A stretch of 64,000 nt of DNA from Dactylorhiza incarnata (taxonomy: Eukaryota > Streptophyta > Magnoliopsida > Asparagales > Orchidaceae): positions 1,698,501 to 1,762,500 of the forward strand of contig JAWHQI010000327.1 of assembly GCA_033032865.1 (NCBI GenBank), written 5' to 3'. The first letter of the stretch is position 1, and the number at the start of each line of letters is the position of its first letter. This document shows positions 11,307 through 23,222 of this stretch, one piece after another. The position numbers and the translations under genes were made by a program. Below the pieces are notes generated by a model, which saw only the letters and a program-made list of their open reading frames with translations, was not told the DNA's origin and ran no database searches.

Positions 11307-11309
<3 letters not shown>
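10442..11309 (-). mobile_element. Helitron-like element A, non-autonomous
   Basis: On the minus strand it starts TCTTTAACTACTATATG (5' TC, preceded by A) at 11309 and ends in a GC-rich region and GCTCG followed by T at 10442. It is flanked by (TA)n on both sides. It is clearly homologous along its length to 37321-37888 (shared 'atgttgcaccaaag', 'acttttgga', 'atatatgttaagtca'). The 3' third is full of short palindromes of the form GGG-NGCN-CCC. Insertion between A and T without TSD and a 3' hairpin are Helitron traits, but CTCG departs from the usual CTRR end. No Rep/helicase is present. Confidence 0.55.

Positions 11310-11339
<30 letters not shown>
11310..11339. repeat. (TA)n microsatellite between two Helitron-like elements
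   Basis: About 30 bp of pure TA repeats lie exactly between the 5' ends of elements A and B, which makes it a shared insertion target. Confidence 0.9.
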
Positions 11340-11342
<3 letters not shown>

Positions 11343-11781
11343 TATATAAGAGAATATAGCAATCTGCATGCTCTTACCGTACTTTTATTTTTCACCGTTG
11401 GATCTTTCAATGGTTTATCCGAAACATCTTTAATATAAAAAAAACTTCTCCTCCCCATTATTTACGCCAAACAACTAAAATGTCTTCCACATATTTTATG
11501 GGAAACATCTTTAATACATATACGTATTTTTTACAAAATAAATATTTTAATATTGATGTATATTTTTTTACGGTCATTTTGAATACTTATATGTATATAT
11601 TACGGGCGCAGCCCGCAGATGCATCGAGCACGGACGAAGCCCGCCTGGATGCGGCCGAAGCCCACCTGGATGCGGCCGAAGCCCGCCCGACAGCATCGAG
11701 GCGGGGGCGGGCGAAGCCTGCCGTCGCCGTCCGGGTACTGTCGCGCTTGGCCGTTGGGTGGAGCCCCGTGTCGAGCACTCG
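11340..11781 (+). mobile_element. Helitron-like element B, non-autonomous
   Basis: It starts TCTTATATAAGAG after an A at 11339 and ends GAGCACTCG followed by T at 11782, with (TA)n on both sides. The middle has the family core 'acggtcattttgaatact'. The 3' half (11605-11775) is GC-rich with GCCGAAGCCC and GGGCGCAGCCCGC palindromes. It faces element A across a 30-bp TA tract. It has no coding capacity; the ORFs at 11480-11858 are read-through of the palindromes. Confidence 0.55.
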
Positions 11782-11885
11782 TATATATATATATATATAC
11801 TAACTATTATATGAAAGTAGTTTTAAGTGATACAATAAATATTAGCCATCCAAAATGAGACACACTTTATATCTCAGCCTTACAA

Positions 11886-12065
11886 ATGAAAAGAGAGAAA
11901 GAGAGAGAGGAGAGAGAAGGGGAGAGAGGGAGAATGAATCTTTATAGTGCTCCTACACCTACATGAGAGGGAGAGAGGGAGAGAGGGAGAGGGGGGAGAG
12001 GGGGGTATGAGGGAGAGAGAGAGGGGGCAGGAGGGAGAGAGAGAGGGAGAGAGAGGGAGAGAGAG
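11886..12065. repeat. GA-rich microsatellite
   Basis: Long GAGAGAGGG runs with a few interruptions. They directly abut the left end of the MULE, so its 9-bp TSD is hard to prove. Confidence 0.85.
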
Positions 12066-12469
12066 GGGCAAATTTTCCGGAATAGCCCTGTTTTAAAGCA
12101 GAAGTATACGAATAGCCCTCTTTCAATAACCCTTCCCACAATAGCCCCTTTTTTGCTTTTTTGGCCTGACAAGTGCAAGAAAATGTCGGATGTTTATAAT
12201 TAAAGTGTTTCGGCTGATTGGTAATTGTTTTTGGCAGATGTTTAGAAATAAAGTCACCAAAAATATTTTAATTACAAATAACTTTTAGTCTCACACCGAT
12301 TGTAGTCTTTTTAACATACTTGAGAGCTTATAAAAGGAATTATGTAACATCATAGTTAACCACAAAAATAAGGCTCGCTCATCTTTACCTAAGGCTTGCA
12401 GATCTTCACCTAAGATTTTTGTTATAAATAATTCATTTTAAAAATTATTATTTTTATAATTAGTTATTA

Positions 12470-12636
12470 ATGAGCGAAAGTTTCAATGGAGTACTCAAAT
12501 GAGTGAGAGAGTTACCTATACAAGCATTGGTATCGGCAACATTTTATCACTGTATTGCATTATTTCTTAAAAGATGTGAAGATGCGCTAAAATGGGAAAA
12601 TAATGCAGTCTACAGATTTGTGCCTAAAGTATTGAC
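12470..12636 (+). pseudogene. MULE transposase fragment, part 1
   Basis: The frame through 12476 reads ESFNGVLK, a stop (TGA at 12500), then VRELPIQALVSATFYHCIALF up to the SIRE insertion. FNGVLKG-R-LPI followed by a V-A-TFY segment is the hallmark of MURA/Jittery-type transposases near the end of the MULE domain. The upstream catalytic region is absent. The frame passes directly into part 2 at 25485 once the insertion and one TSD copy are ignored. Confidence 0.72.
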
Positions 12637-14015
12637 TGTTGGATCGATTGTCGCCCTTAGAGGGGGGGGGGGGGGGGGGGTGAATAAGGGAATAAGATTC
12701 TTCTTTATAATTTTAGACAATTTAGTAAATTATTTTGAGTAATTTAGAATGAAATAACAATTTAACTTAAAGGAGGAAACAATTGTAATTTGCAATTTTA
12801 TAAATTATGCCAAATGATAGAAATCAAGTAAACACAGAAAGAGACATGATTATATTATATAGAAAATGTGTTTACATAAATTGATTTCAATATCGCTTGA
12901 AATCGGAGGCGTATAAAGTAATACAATTTTTCCTTTTCTATACCGACTTGTATCCCCACAAACCTGTTGGTTTTAGCCTATCCTTCCCCGGATAAGGCCT
13001 CAAGCCGCTCTAGCCAATCCTTCCCCGGATATGGCCTCGAGCACCCCCTAGATCTAATCACCTAGAACTAGTCGCCAACACAAGGCGAATTACTCCATAA
13101 GTCCTACCCAGACCTAGTCGCCAACACAAGATGAATTACTCCCTAAGTCCTACCCAGACCTAGTCGCCAACACAAGGCGAATTCTCTAAACGGTTACAAA
13201 AAAAGTATGGAATGAAAATAAAGATAACAATAATAAAAACTCCCTATATGAGATCTCTGAAGATGAGGATGAATGATCGTTGTAGCATAAGCGAGGTTGA
13301 AGCGACCGTCCTTCGGATGTAGCGTGACGTTGTCCTCCTCCAGAATTCTCCTTAACCTTTTAGTGGAATCCATCTTCGACAGCATAGCAGCAGTAGAATT
13401 ATGGCACTTGCAATCTCTCTGGGATGGATTAGCCAAAACGAGAAAGAGCCCATCAATTTATAGAACTTGAAGATAGCGCACGCGGTAGCTCCTAGCGCCT
13501 GCGGTAGCGTTCGTGTGGAGCGGTTGCAAAACTGTCGGTGGCGTGGCGATGTGCACGAACTTGAGATAGCGCCAGGCGGTAGCGCTAGCGCTGGCGGTAG
13601 CGTTCGTGTGGAGCGGTTGTGAAACCGTCGACCGCGTAGCAGAACAAACTTTCGTCGAACGGAATTCGTCGAACGAAATTTTCGTCGAACGAAGCTTCAA
13701 GTTCGTCGAACGGAAAATTTCGTCGAACGAAATTTTCGTCGAACGGAGCTTCAAGGTCGTCGAACGGAAATTTTTGTCGAACGGAGTTTTCGTCGAACGC
13801 AGGCAAATTCGTCGAACGGAACTTAAGCTAGCGCCTGGCGGTAGCTCTAACGCTGGCGGTAGTGCATTCTTCTAGATTTTTGAATTTAGCTATTTTCTAC
13901 CTGTGGAGTATTGCACCTATAGTTCCTGCACACTATAAACACATGACAAGCAAGATCAAATACAATTTGGGATTTGTTATTCTCAAACAAAGGGATGTGA
14001 CACACATGTCCAACA
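12637..14015 (-). repeat. 3' LTR of the SIRE element
   Basis: On the minus strand it starts TGTTGGACATG at 14015 and ends ATCGATCCAACA at 12637. It contains a 19-G tract (12662-12680) at the conserved C-tract site near the end, CGCCTTGTGTTGGCGACTAG repeats (13065-13185), a TATAAATT box on the minus strand at about 13452-13460, and a dense TTCGTCGAACG array (13645-13820) flanked by 'agcgctggcggtagc' repeats. Confidence 0.92.
13645..13820. repeat. Array of TTCGTCGAACG micro-repeats
   Basis: About ten units of TTCGTCGAACG(G/A) are spaced 10-25 bp apart and separated by AAATT or GCTTCAAG. The motif holds the inverted pair TTCG/CGAA. It lies upstream of the LTR's TATA box in element orientation. 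A shorter version is in the other LTR (21900-22065). Confidence 0.88.
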
Positions 14016-15856
14016 ATCTCCCCCTTTTGATAATAACAAATCCACTTAGCAAGAAATCAACAATAGTGTTTATAGTATATGATAAGCAAGATGATAGTGA
14101 AACTATAGTATATGATAAGCATGATAATATGCATACTCCCCCTATCTTAATGCTCCCCTTACATAAATGCAATTTATGTTTTACTCCCCCTAAATGATAG
14201 ATTACATGAATTTATTCTCCCCTTAATCTTCTATATATCTCCTATATAGATTTCTTCAATTAATCTCCCCCTTTTGGTATTATCAAAAGAAGGTAGGGTG
14301 AGGGTAGTAAAGAGACATTATTTAGGCTAGTTATAAATCATGATCGAGCTTTTGTAATATATGAACTGATAAAGAGTGTAAGCATAGTATATATAAGAGA
14401 TTTCAAAATAAAAAGATAAGAGTTGTAAGCAAGCGGAAGATTATAAGAAACATCTTTTTGTAAGCATGAAAATCATAAGTAATAATATGAGTTTTAGTTC
14501 AAAATTGAAAGATGTTTTAATCTTTTTGAAATCTCAAAGTCTTTCATAAAGATACCAAGCATGAAATGAATATATCAAAGAAAGATTATACTACAATGTT
14601 ACTTAATTTTAAGTTCAAGAGATACCAAAACATTGTAGAGATCATGCTAGGTTATCTAGTGCATTTCTTATATAAAGAGTAGTATAAATAAAGCATTTGA
14701 ATCCAATACTCATGAGAAGAAGTGTTATGAAAGATAATGATGTGCACATAAGTGTATTTTGGGCAATGTCAACAATTGATTTAAATCAACAAAATACAAG
14801 ACATAGGTAAAGTAAAGTGCACAATAAAACACAAGTAAATTACTTTCACACACTTTTAATGCACATGATTTTTAACAAAGTGGTGTGATAACCAAGGTTT
14901 TCATAAGACACTTTACTATTCTTTCCAAGGTGCTCAACCTCACAATGCTTATGAAGACTTATCAGGAGGTTCAAGTAGTGCTTGGTGGAGTTATATTTGT
15001 CTACATATATAAAATATTTTTTTGTTCACATTTGTGAGACAACATTCTCCGAATACACTTTTTTTGCAAACCCCAAATTTTTTAACTTAACCACTTTTCT
15101 AAATTTTATAAGTGCAATTCAAATGTAGTGTATGCAATAAACTTATGCAAGTTTTAATTCATTGCACAAATACAATACACAAGCAAGCATTTTGGATATA
15201 AACACACATGTTGATTATCAAAATAAGTGAGTGAAGTGTATAATTATCAATCATAAAACATTTACTCATACTTAGAGGCATGCTAAGCTTGGTTCTACAC
15301 ATATTTTTCAATACAATTGATGCACTTTAAATAGATATATCAAGACATGATAAACAAAACAATGTTCATAGTAATTTGAAGGAATAAATTTTAACATTGT
15401 AAATAATTTTAAATAACGGAATTCATTTATGCTTGATATTAGCAATAAAGATCATACAAATTTTTTTGTTTTGAAAAGTTTTAATGAAAGAAAGACAGAA
15501 AACCACAAAAACATATTTTTGTATTTTTGAATTTTGAAGTTTTGTAGTTGATTTTTCATAATATGGATAAAAATAAAATAACAAAGGTCAGAAACACAAA
15601 AACTAAGTAGTACATATAAACTAAAATATTTTTATAGATTTTTAGAAATTTTAAAACCCAGAAAAATCAGACACCCACGCTAGCGTCGGCGCTATCGCTA
15701 GCGCTGGAAACAGTACACGATTTTTTAAGAATATTAAAAATCTGATTTTTGATATTGAATAGGGGTCTTACAAGTAGTCTTATGCAGAAGTTTTGTAATT
15801 TTCAGAGATGTCTTTATTGCTCAAATTGCATAAAACATTAGCGTTTTACATGTTAT
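14016..15856 (-). other. 3' non-coding region of the SIRE element, with polypurine tract
   Basis: The minus strand runs CAAAAGGGGGAGAT (polypurine tract, 14016-14030) straight into the LTR. The remaining 1.8 kb is AT-rich and has no domain-bearing ORF. It is homologous in parts to the non-coding region of the element at 50302-57636, e.g. 15240-15360 with 54330-54440 and 14920-15000 with 54690-54760. The second pair is a conserved hairpin described in the findings. Confidence 0.75.
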
Positions 15857-17473
15857 TCATCCTAAGATGTATAAGACTCCTAATTCCAACCTTAACATTT
15901 GAAACCTTGCATCGGGAAGAGGTTTAATGAATATATCAGCAAGTTGAGAGTTCGTGCCAATGAAACTTATTCTAACATTTTCCTTCTTAATGTGATCCCT
16001 TATGAAATGATGACGTACATCTATATGTTTGGATCTAGAATGGTGTACCGGATTATTTGTGAGATCAATGGCACTTTTGTTGTCACATTTTAGTTCAATA
16101 AGTTTTAGATGAAAACCAAAGTCCTCTAAAGTTTGGCTCATCCATAGTGCCTGTGCACAACAACTTCCTAATGCAATGTATTCGGCCTCCGTGGTGGAGA
16201 GTGCAACCGAGTTTTGTTTCCTACTAGACCATGCAACTAATGAAGGTCCTAGAAAATGACAAGTACCACTAGTGCTTTTTCTATCAAGTGAACAACCGGT
16301 GTAGTCCGAATCGGAGTAGCCGTGAAGTGTAAATGAATTATTGTGCGGGTACCATAATCCTAATCTAGATGACCCAATGAGATATCTAAAAATTCGTTTT
16401 ACCGCTTTTAAATGAGATTCTTTTGGATTGGCTTGAAATCGAGCACATAAGCATACGACAAACATAATATCGGGTCTAGTTGCACTTAGATAAAGTAGAG
16501 ATCCTATTATACCTCTATATAAAGTTTGATCTATAGAAATTCCTGATTCATCTTTTCCTAATTTTAGTGATGCACTCATTGGTGTAGAAGCATGTTTAAG
16601 GTTTTCAAATCCAAAACGTTTAAGCATATCATGGACATATTTAGTTTGACATACAAAGATACCATCAATTCTTTGTGATATTTGAAAACCAAGGAAATAA
16701 GAAAGTTCTCCTACAAGACTCATTTCAAATTCATTTTTCATCACTAAAATAACTTCTTTACACATCTCTTCATTAGTAGATCCAAAAATAATATCTTCAA
16801 CATATATTTGTAAAATAATTATATCATCATTGTTGTGCTTAATGAAGAGAGTATTATCCACACTTCCCATAATATAACCGTGCTTTAATAAAAATGATGT
16901 AAGTCTTTCATACCATGCACGGGGCGCTTGTTTTAAACCATAAAGCGCTTTCTCTAGTTTATAAACATGATTTGGAAATTTTTCACTAATAAAACCGGGG
17001 GGTTGTTCAACATGAACTTCTTCTTTTACAAACCCGTTTAGAAAAGCACTTTTCACATTCATTTGAAATAGTTTTATTCTTTTAAAGCTTGCAAATGCTA
17101 GAAAAATTCTTATAGACTCTAATCTAGCAACGGGTGCAAACGATTCATCAAAATCTATCCCCTCGATTTGAGAATATCCTTGTGCTACTAACCGTGCTTT
17201 ATTTCTAGAGATTTTTGACTCACCGTCTAATTTATTTTTAAAAATCCATTTTACACCTACAACTGGGTGATTAGATGGTCTTTCAACTAATTTCCAAACA
17301 TTATGTCGCTCAAATTGTTCTAACTCTTCATTCATAACCAAAAACCAAAATTCATCATTTAAAGCAGTAGAAACGGTTTTTGGTTCTATTTCGGAAACAA
17401 AACAAATATTTGAAAAAGATTCATGAAGAGAAGAGCGAGTTCTTACCCCGATGGATGGTTCACCAATTATCAA
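15857..17473 (-). pseudogene. Copia reverse transcriptase and RNase H (538 codons)
   Basis: This frame holds the whole RT: VKWIFKNKLDG (about residue 73), ARLVAQGYSQ, FAPVARLESIR, VKSAFLNG, GLKQAPRAWY, then the active site near residue 225. That site reads YVED in place of the near-universal YVDD, a change of a metal-binding aspartate. RNase H follows: VAWSSRKQNSVALSTTEAEYIA, KCDNKSAIDL, HIDVRHHFIRDHI, and the pol end ADIFIKPLP. The enzyme would copy the RNA into DNA inside the particle. The ORF is uninterrupted but lies in another frame from integrase, and the YVED change should impair it. Confidence 0.93.
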
Positions 17474-17499
17474 TTCCTGTGGATGATCCTTTATGAATT

Positions 17500-18924
17500 T
17501 TAAGGTACTTGGAGGTACATATTCATCTTCCTTGCCTTCTCTTCTTCTTCTTTGGAAGGTTCTTTGTCACAATGCTCCAAAGGTGGTAATAGATCATCCT
17601 CGTTGCCTGCGGAAAGTTTTTCTACACAAGGAACAAACTCATCAAATTTTATATTTATTGACTCTTCAACTCTACTAGTTCTTTTATTAAAAATTATATA
17701 AGCTTTACTAGTTGAAGAATACCCAAGAAAAGTTCCTTCATCACATTTTTCATCAAACTTTCCCAAGCTATCTTTTGTATTCAAAATAAAATATTTACAA
17801 CCAAAAACTTTGAAATACGATACATTAGGCTTCTTTTGAAAATAGAGTTCATATGGTGTGAGATTAAGAGATGGGCGAAGCATGATTCTATTCATAACAT
17901 AGCATGATGTATTTACGGCTTCGGCTCAAAAGGACTTAAGTAATTTATATTCACATAACATAGTGCGTGCTAGTTCTTGAAGTGTCCTATTCTTTCTTTC
18001 TACAACACCATTTTGTTGTGGTGTGCGTGGTGCAGAGAACTCATGTTTAATGCCTAACATATCACAAAAGGATGTAAATTTTTCATTTTCAAATTCTCCC
18101 CCATGATCCGAGCGAATGCATTTAATTTTTAAATCACTTTCATTTTGAATAAGAGTACATAATTTTGCAAATTCACAAAACGCATCGGATTTGGAAGAGA
18201 GAAATAATGTCCAACAATATCTTGAAAAATCATCTATTAAGACATATGTATATAATCTACCACCAAGACTTGGAGTGCTAACGGGACCAAAAAGATCCAT
18301 ATGAATTATTTGCAAGGGTCTTGTAGTAGAACTGAAATTTTTACTTTTGAAAGAGGATCTAGAAAATTTACCTTTATGACATGGTGAACAAAGTGAAGGT
18401 AAAGTTCCATTTAATCTAGGCAATCCTCTAATTAAATTACTTTTGGCAAGTTTTACAATGAGCTTTGTGCTAGCATGTCCTAGTCTTCTATGCCAAAGTT
18501 CTAATTCATCATTTTTAGTGATAAAGCATTTTATAGATGATTTAGAAAGATCATGAAAAGAAACTATATAAACATTATGTATTCTTGGTGCAGTTAGTAA
18601 AATATCTTTTGTAGTAGGATTAGATATTTTGCATAAGTTAGTGGAAGATTCAAATAACACATCTAATCCTTTATCACATAATTGGCTAATAGAAATTAAA
18701 TTGTGTTTTAATCGTTTCACATAAAGAACATTAGATATAGTAAAGGATTTGTTACCAACTGTACCAATTCCCATGATCCTTCCTTTTCCGTTGTCACCAA
18801 ATGTCACGATCCCTCCCTTCTTCTTTTCTAGGCTAAGGAACTTTGCTTTATTACCTGTCATGTGCTTGGAGCATCCTAAATCCAAGTACCACACGTCTTC
18901 ATTGTCCTTAGCCTTCCTGCACAT
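17500..18924 (-). pseudogene. Copia protease and integrase, interrupted
   Basis: Reading starts in protease with VWYLDLGCSKHMTG, where the catalytic D-S-G is D-L-G. Then come the GAG pre-integrase box (ELWHRRLGHAS), the integrase core (IHMDLFGPVSTPS, CIRSDHGGEFEN, PQQNGVVERKNRT, giving D, D and E), and the C-terminal region (FKVFGCKYF, FLGYSSTSKAY). A TGA at about 17924-17926, where tryptophan is usual, splits it into 332- and 131-codon pieces in one frame. Downstream RT is in a different frame. Confidence 0.92.
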
Positions 18925-19244
18925 CTAGAAAGAAGATGAGAGTAAAGATCCGGATACCCAAGTGGAACCACCCATAGAATAAGTGGAAGCCTTAGGTACC
19001 CAGATTTGCTTTAAAGTATTTTGTTTTATTTTCCTGCAAGAACTAGATGTGCGACCTAACCTATAACAGTTTACACACAAAATAAAGGGGGTTGACACCC
19101 TTTTATGGATTATTTTCTTGCTGAAACAAATTTGATTTACAGAAGAAAAGCATTTTGAAAAAGAAAATTCAGGTTTCTGGTATGAGGTGCTAGCGCCGGG
19201 CGGTAGCCCTCTCCTCGATATCCGAGCCCAAGTTTTTCAGAACC

Positions 19245-20851
19245 TTAGCACTGGTACCCTAAAATCATTTCCAGTGATTTTTGGCCTATTCCAAATTTTT
19301 TAATGGCCATGGTGAGATCATGAACTTGTGCTTTAAGTGAAGAATTTTCTTTTACAAGCACGACACACTTATTTTCAAAACTTTTTTTATTATTTTTGAT
19401 TTGCAAAAGAGAGGCTTCTAATTTCCTTTCTAATTCCCCCTTCTCTTTTGTAAGAGTTTTGGCATGAGAGAGAGCTTTAGAAAGTGACTCTTCAATATCT
19501 TTTGCCATATTAGTGGATTGATCACACTCTTGGCAAGAAACTTTTCTCTTTTCTAAAATAATTACCTTTTTGGAAAGCTTTTGATTTTCTTTAATAAGAG
19601 ATTCATTTTCACGATTAAATAAAATACTATCTTTCATATTTTTATCAAAAGCTTTGCAAGTTTCAAGGAATTCATTATAGAGTTCATCATAAGTGGGAGG
19701 AGTTACCTCAGTGTCGCTAAGAACACTGGTGTCATCGCCATCGTTTCCATGTCCCATGAGGCACATGTTAGCTTCCTCATCTTCGCTTGATGAAGACCCG
19801 CTTGATTCTTCCGAGGAGGAGGAGGAGTCATCCCATGTTCTAGCTTTTAGCACCTTCTTCTTCTCCTTCGCTTTGTGCCGCTTTTCCTTCTTCTCTTTCA
19901 AGAACTTTGGGCACTGGCTCCGAATGTGCCCGGTCTTTCTACAATGAAAGCACTCCGGCGGAGGTCTTTCTTCTTCATCGTCGCTCTCCTTTTCCTTCTT
20001 TGAGGATGACCTTTTCCATCTTTCATCCTTTTGGATAAATTTCCGGAAAGTGTTTCTCCTTTCCGGATTTCGCATGAATTTTCAGAAATTCTTCACCAAA
20101 AGGCTTTCTTCATTTTCATCCTCATCCTCTTGGCACTCCTTCTTTGATGTTAGTGCCAATGCCTTCTTCTTTGGCTCCTTGTTGTATTCATCATATTAGA
20201 TTTTGAGTTCTACCTCATGGGTTTTGAGATTCCTAATGAGGCTCTCAACTTGGAGCGTCCTTAGATTGTGCGATTCTGAAATGGCCGTCGCCTTCGGGTT
20301 GAATTTTGGTGGAAGAGAACGAAGAATCTTTCGGACCAAGTCGCCGTTGGAGAAGGTCTTTCCAAGTGCTTTGGAGGCATTGACGATCTTGGTGAAGCGC
20401 GTGTACATGCCATCAACATCTTCACTTTCATCCATCCGAAATTTTTCATATTCTGACTCAAGTTGGAAAAGCTTTGAATCTTTAACCTGCGATGTAACTT
20501 CATTAGTAACTTCCAAATGATTCCAAATTTCATATGCAGTAGCACATGCAGAAATTCTATTAAATTCATTTTTATCTAACGCACAAAATAAAGCATTCAT
20601 AGCCTTGGCGTTATTTTTGCATTTTAGCTATCTCTATCATCCCATTTATCTTTTGGTTTATCTAAAGTTATCTCTCCAACTACAAATGTAGGAGGAGAGT
20701 ATTCCTCTTCTACCATATTCCATATCTCAATATTTAGGGTCATAAGAAAACATCTCATCCTATTTTTCCAGTAATTATAATCTGACCCGGTAAAGAGTGG
20801 AGGTCTACTAATTCCCTGACCCTCGGAAAAAGCGAGATCATAAGACACCAT
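19245..20851 (-). pseudogene. Copia gag, interrupted
   Basis: Gag begins at 20851 with MVSYDLAFSEGQGISRPPLF and a copia gag N-terminal fold (FTGSDYNYWKNRM). A stop near 20624 and a frame change lead to 20600-20196 (UBN2-like region: AYEIWNHLEV, FQLESEYEKFRM, ILRSLPPKF). After another stop, 20075-19245 gives the CCHC knuckle (CFHCRKTGHIRSQC), a Lys-rich and Ser/Glu-rich segment, and a coiled coil as in SIRE gags. It would coat the RNA. The multiple breaks make it non-functional. Confidence 0.9.
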
Positions 20852-20887
20852 TATTCCTGGTTTTTAAACCGTTTGAAATAACCTAGC

Positions 20888-20899
20888 GCTCTGATACCA
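20888..20899 (-). other. Primer-binding site of the SIRE element
   Basis: The minus strand reads TGGTATCAGAGC, complementary to the initiator tRNA-Met 3' end. It follows the 5' LTR end directly. Compared with 51492-51504 about three bases (ACA) are missing at the LTR-PBS junction. Confidence 0.9.
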
Positions 20900-20901
20900 C
20901 T

Positions 20902-22260
20902 TGGATTGATTGGCGCCCTTAGGGGGGGCGAATAAGGGAATAAAATTCTTCTTTATAATTTTAGACAATTTAGTAAATTGTTTTGAGTAATTTAGAATGA
21001 AATAACAATTTAACTTAAAAGAGGAAACAATTGTAATTAACAATTTTATAAATTATGCCAAATGATAGAAATCAAGTAAACACAGAAAGAGACATGATTA
21101 TATTATATAGAAAATGTGTTTACATAAATTGATTTCAATATCGCTTGAAATCGGAGGCGTATAAAGTAATACAATTTTTCCTTTTCTATACCGACTTGTA
21201 TCCTCACAAACCGGTTGGCTTTAGCCTATCCTTCCCCGGATAAGGCCTCAAGCCGCTCTAGCCAATCCTTCCCCGGATATGGCCTCGAGTACCCCCTAGA
21301 TCTAATCACCTAGAACTAGTCGCCAACACAAGGCGAATTTCTCCATAAGTCCTACCCAGACCTAGTCGCCAACACAAGGCGAATTACTCCCTAAGTCCTA
21401 CCTAGACCTAGTCGCCAACTCAAGGCGAATTCTCTAAACGGTTACAAAAAAGTATGAAATGAAAATAAAGATAACAATAATAAAAACTCCCTATATGAGA
21501 TCTCTGAAGATGAGGATGAAGGATCGCTGTAGCATAAGCGAGGTTGAAGCGACCGTCCTTCGGATGTAGCGTGACGTTGTCCTCCTCCAGAATTCTCCTT
21601 AACCTTTTAGTGGGAGATCCATCTTCGGCAGCATAGCAACAATAGAATTGTGGCACTTGCAATCTCTCTGGGATGGATTAGCCAAAACGAGAAAGAGCCC
21701 ATCAATTTATAGAACTTGAAGATAGCGCCTGCGGTAGCTCCTAGCGCCTGCGGTAGCTCCTAGTGCCTGCGGCTGCGTTCGTGTAGAGCGGTTGCAAAAC
21801 CGTCGGTGGCGTGGCGCTGTGCACGAACTTGAGATAGCGCCAGGCGGTAGCGTTCGTGTGGAGCGGTTGTGAAACCCTCGGCGGCGTAGCAGAACAAACT
21901 TTCGTCGAACAGAATTCGTCGAACGAAATTTTCGTCGAACGGAACTTCAAGTTCGTCGAACGGAAATTTTCGTCGAACGAAATTTTCGTCGAACGAAATT
22001 TTCGTCGAACGGAGCTTCAAGTTCGTCGAACAGAGTTTTCGTCGAACGCAGGCAAATTCGTCGAACGGAACCTGAGCTAGCGCCTGGCGGTAGCTCTAAC
22101 GCTGGCGGTTGTGCATTCTTCCAGATTTTTGAATTCAGCTGCTTTCTACCTATGGAGTATTGCACCTATAGTTCCTGCACACTATAAACACACGACAAGC
22201 AAGATCAAATACAATTTGGGATTTATTATTCTCAAATAAAGGGATGTGACACACATGTCC
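20902..22260 (-). repeat. 5' LTR of the SIRE element (main part)
   Basis: It is near-identical to the 3' LTR at 12637-14015. It is interrupted at 22260 by the younger copia; its last four bases (AACA on the plus strand) are at 25481-25484. The TTCGTCGAAC array here has fewer units, and the G tract at the conserved site is only 7 long (20922-20928). Confidence 0.9.
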
Positions 22261-22652
22261 TGTTATATTTGGTTCGGTGTATATATAGAAATATATATAT
22301 ATATTCTTTTATATATATATAAAGGATATATATATATATAGTGTCTTTTATATATAACCATGAACCACGTGAATTGCCAGCCCCCATTTATTATTGGCAT
22401 GGGTTTCTTTGAAAAGTTAGCCTTGGGAGAACCGCCAGGAAGAAAATATTGGCTGTAACCACCCATGAGAATGGAAGACTTGCAGCCGCATGCCTTGGAA
22501 TTTGTAGAACCGCCTGGGAGAATAAAAAGCCAGTCATGCGTGGGTTATTTGATACCGAAAACCAGAGGGGAAGCCGCCTGTACATCTTTGGAGGAGAAGC
22601 AGGCCGCCTGCAGCTTCTGGATCGCCAGCCCTCTTCCTTCTCTCTCTCTCCT

Positions 22653-22699
<47 letters not shown>

Positions 22700-23074
22700 C
22701 GACGGAGAGGCCGTCGGCCTCGTGGTGTTTCGCCGTTGGAGAGGGAGGTGTTGTCGGGCTTGGCGGAGAACGTCGTGGACGACGAAGGCTTGCGTGCGTG
22801 CAGTTGGCCTTGACGACGTTTGTCTCCGGTGGTGGCGTTGGTCTCCGGTGGTGGTTGCGGTTGGACGTCGGACTTGACGTCGAAGGTTCCGACGAACCTT
22901 GTGCGTCCGCTGGGCGGATTGCAGTCCAGATCTTCTACCTTTCCTGCGGATCGTGCGCGTCCGGCGCGTCCGTGGCATTTTGTATCGGACATTATCTATT
23001 ATTTTGAATATTATAAATATTATTGCCGCTAATATTTTTTCCCTTGCATTTTGTCCGGCGCCGATTTCCTAAAA
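22261..23074 (+). repeat. 5' LTR of the young copia
   Basis: It starts TGTTATATTTGG and ends GATTTCCTAAAA (TAACA in the 3' copy). It has AT-rich TATA-like runs (22280-22365) and a (CT)n tract (22637-22695). The long ORFs here on both strands (e.g. 22391-22978 minus) are products of the GC- and CT-rich sequence and are repeated in the other LTR. Confidence 0.92.
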
Positions 23075-23076
23075 AG

Positions 23077-23088
23077 TGGTATCAGAGG
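23077..23088 (+). other. Primer-binding site of the young copia
   Basis: TGGTATCAGAGG lies two bases after the LTR end and is complementary to the initiator tRNA-Met 3' end. Confidence 0.9.
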
Positions 23089-23222
23089 CAGGTTCGGTAG
23101 ACGACCGTGATTGGACGTTCTAGGAAGGGTTTGACTGCGGTGGTGAACGACTAGGTCCTCTTCCCACTCTTTCAGATCCGACCTTTGAACAAATCAGGTC
23201 TTCTAGTTTGTCGGGGACAGTC

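Noticed and set aside
22391..23007. Long ORFs (up to 195 codons) in the young copia LTR, also at 24798-25408
   Set aside because: They are duplicated with the LTR, lie partly in a CT microsatellite and have only low-complexity Arg/Ser/Leu content.
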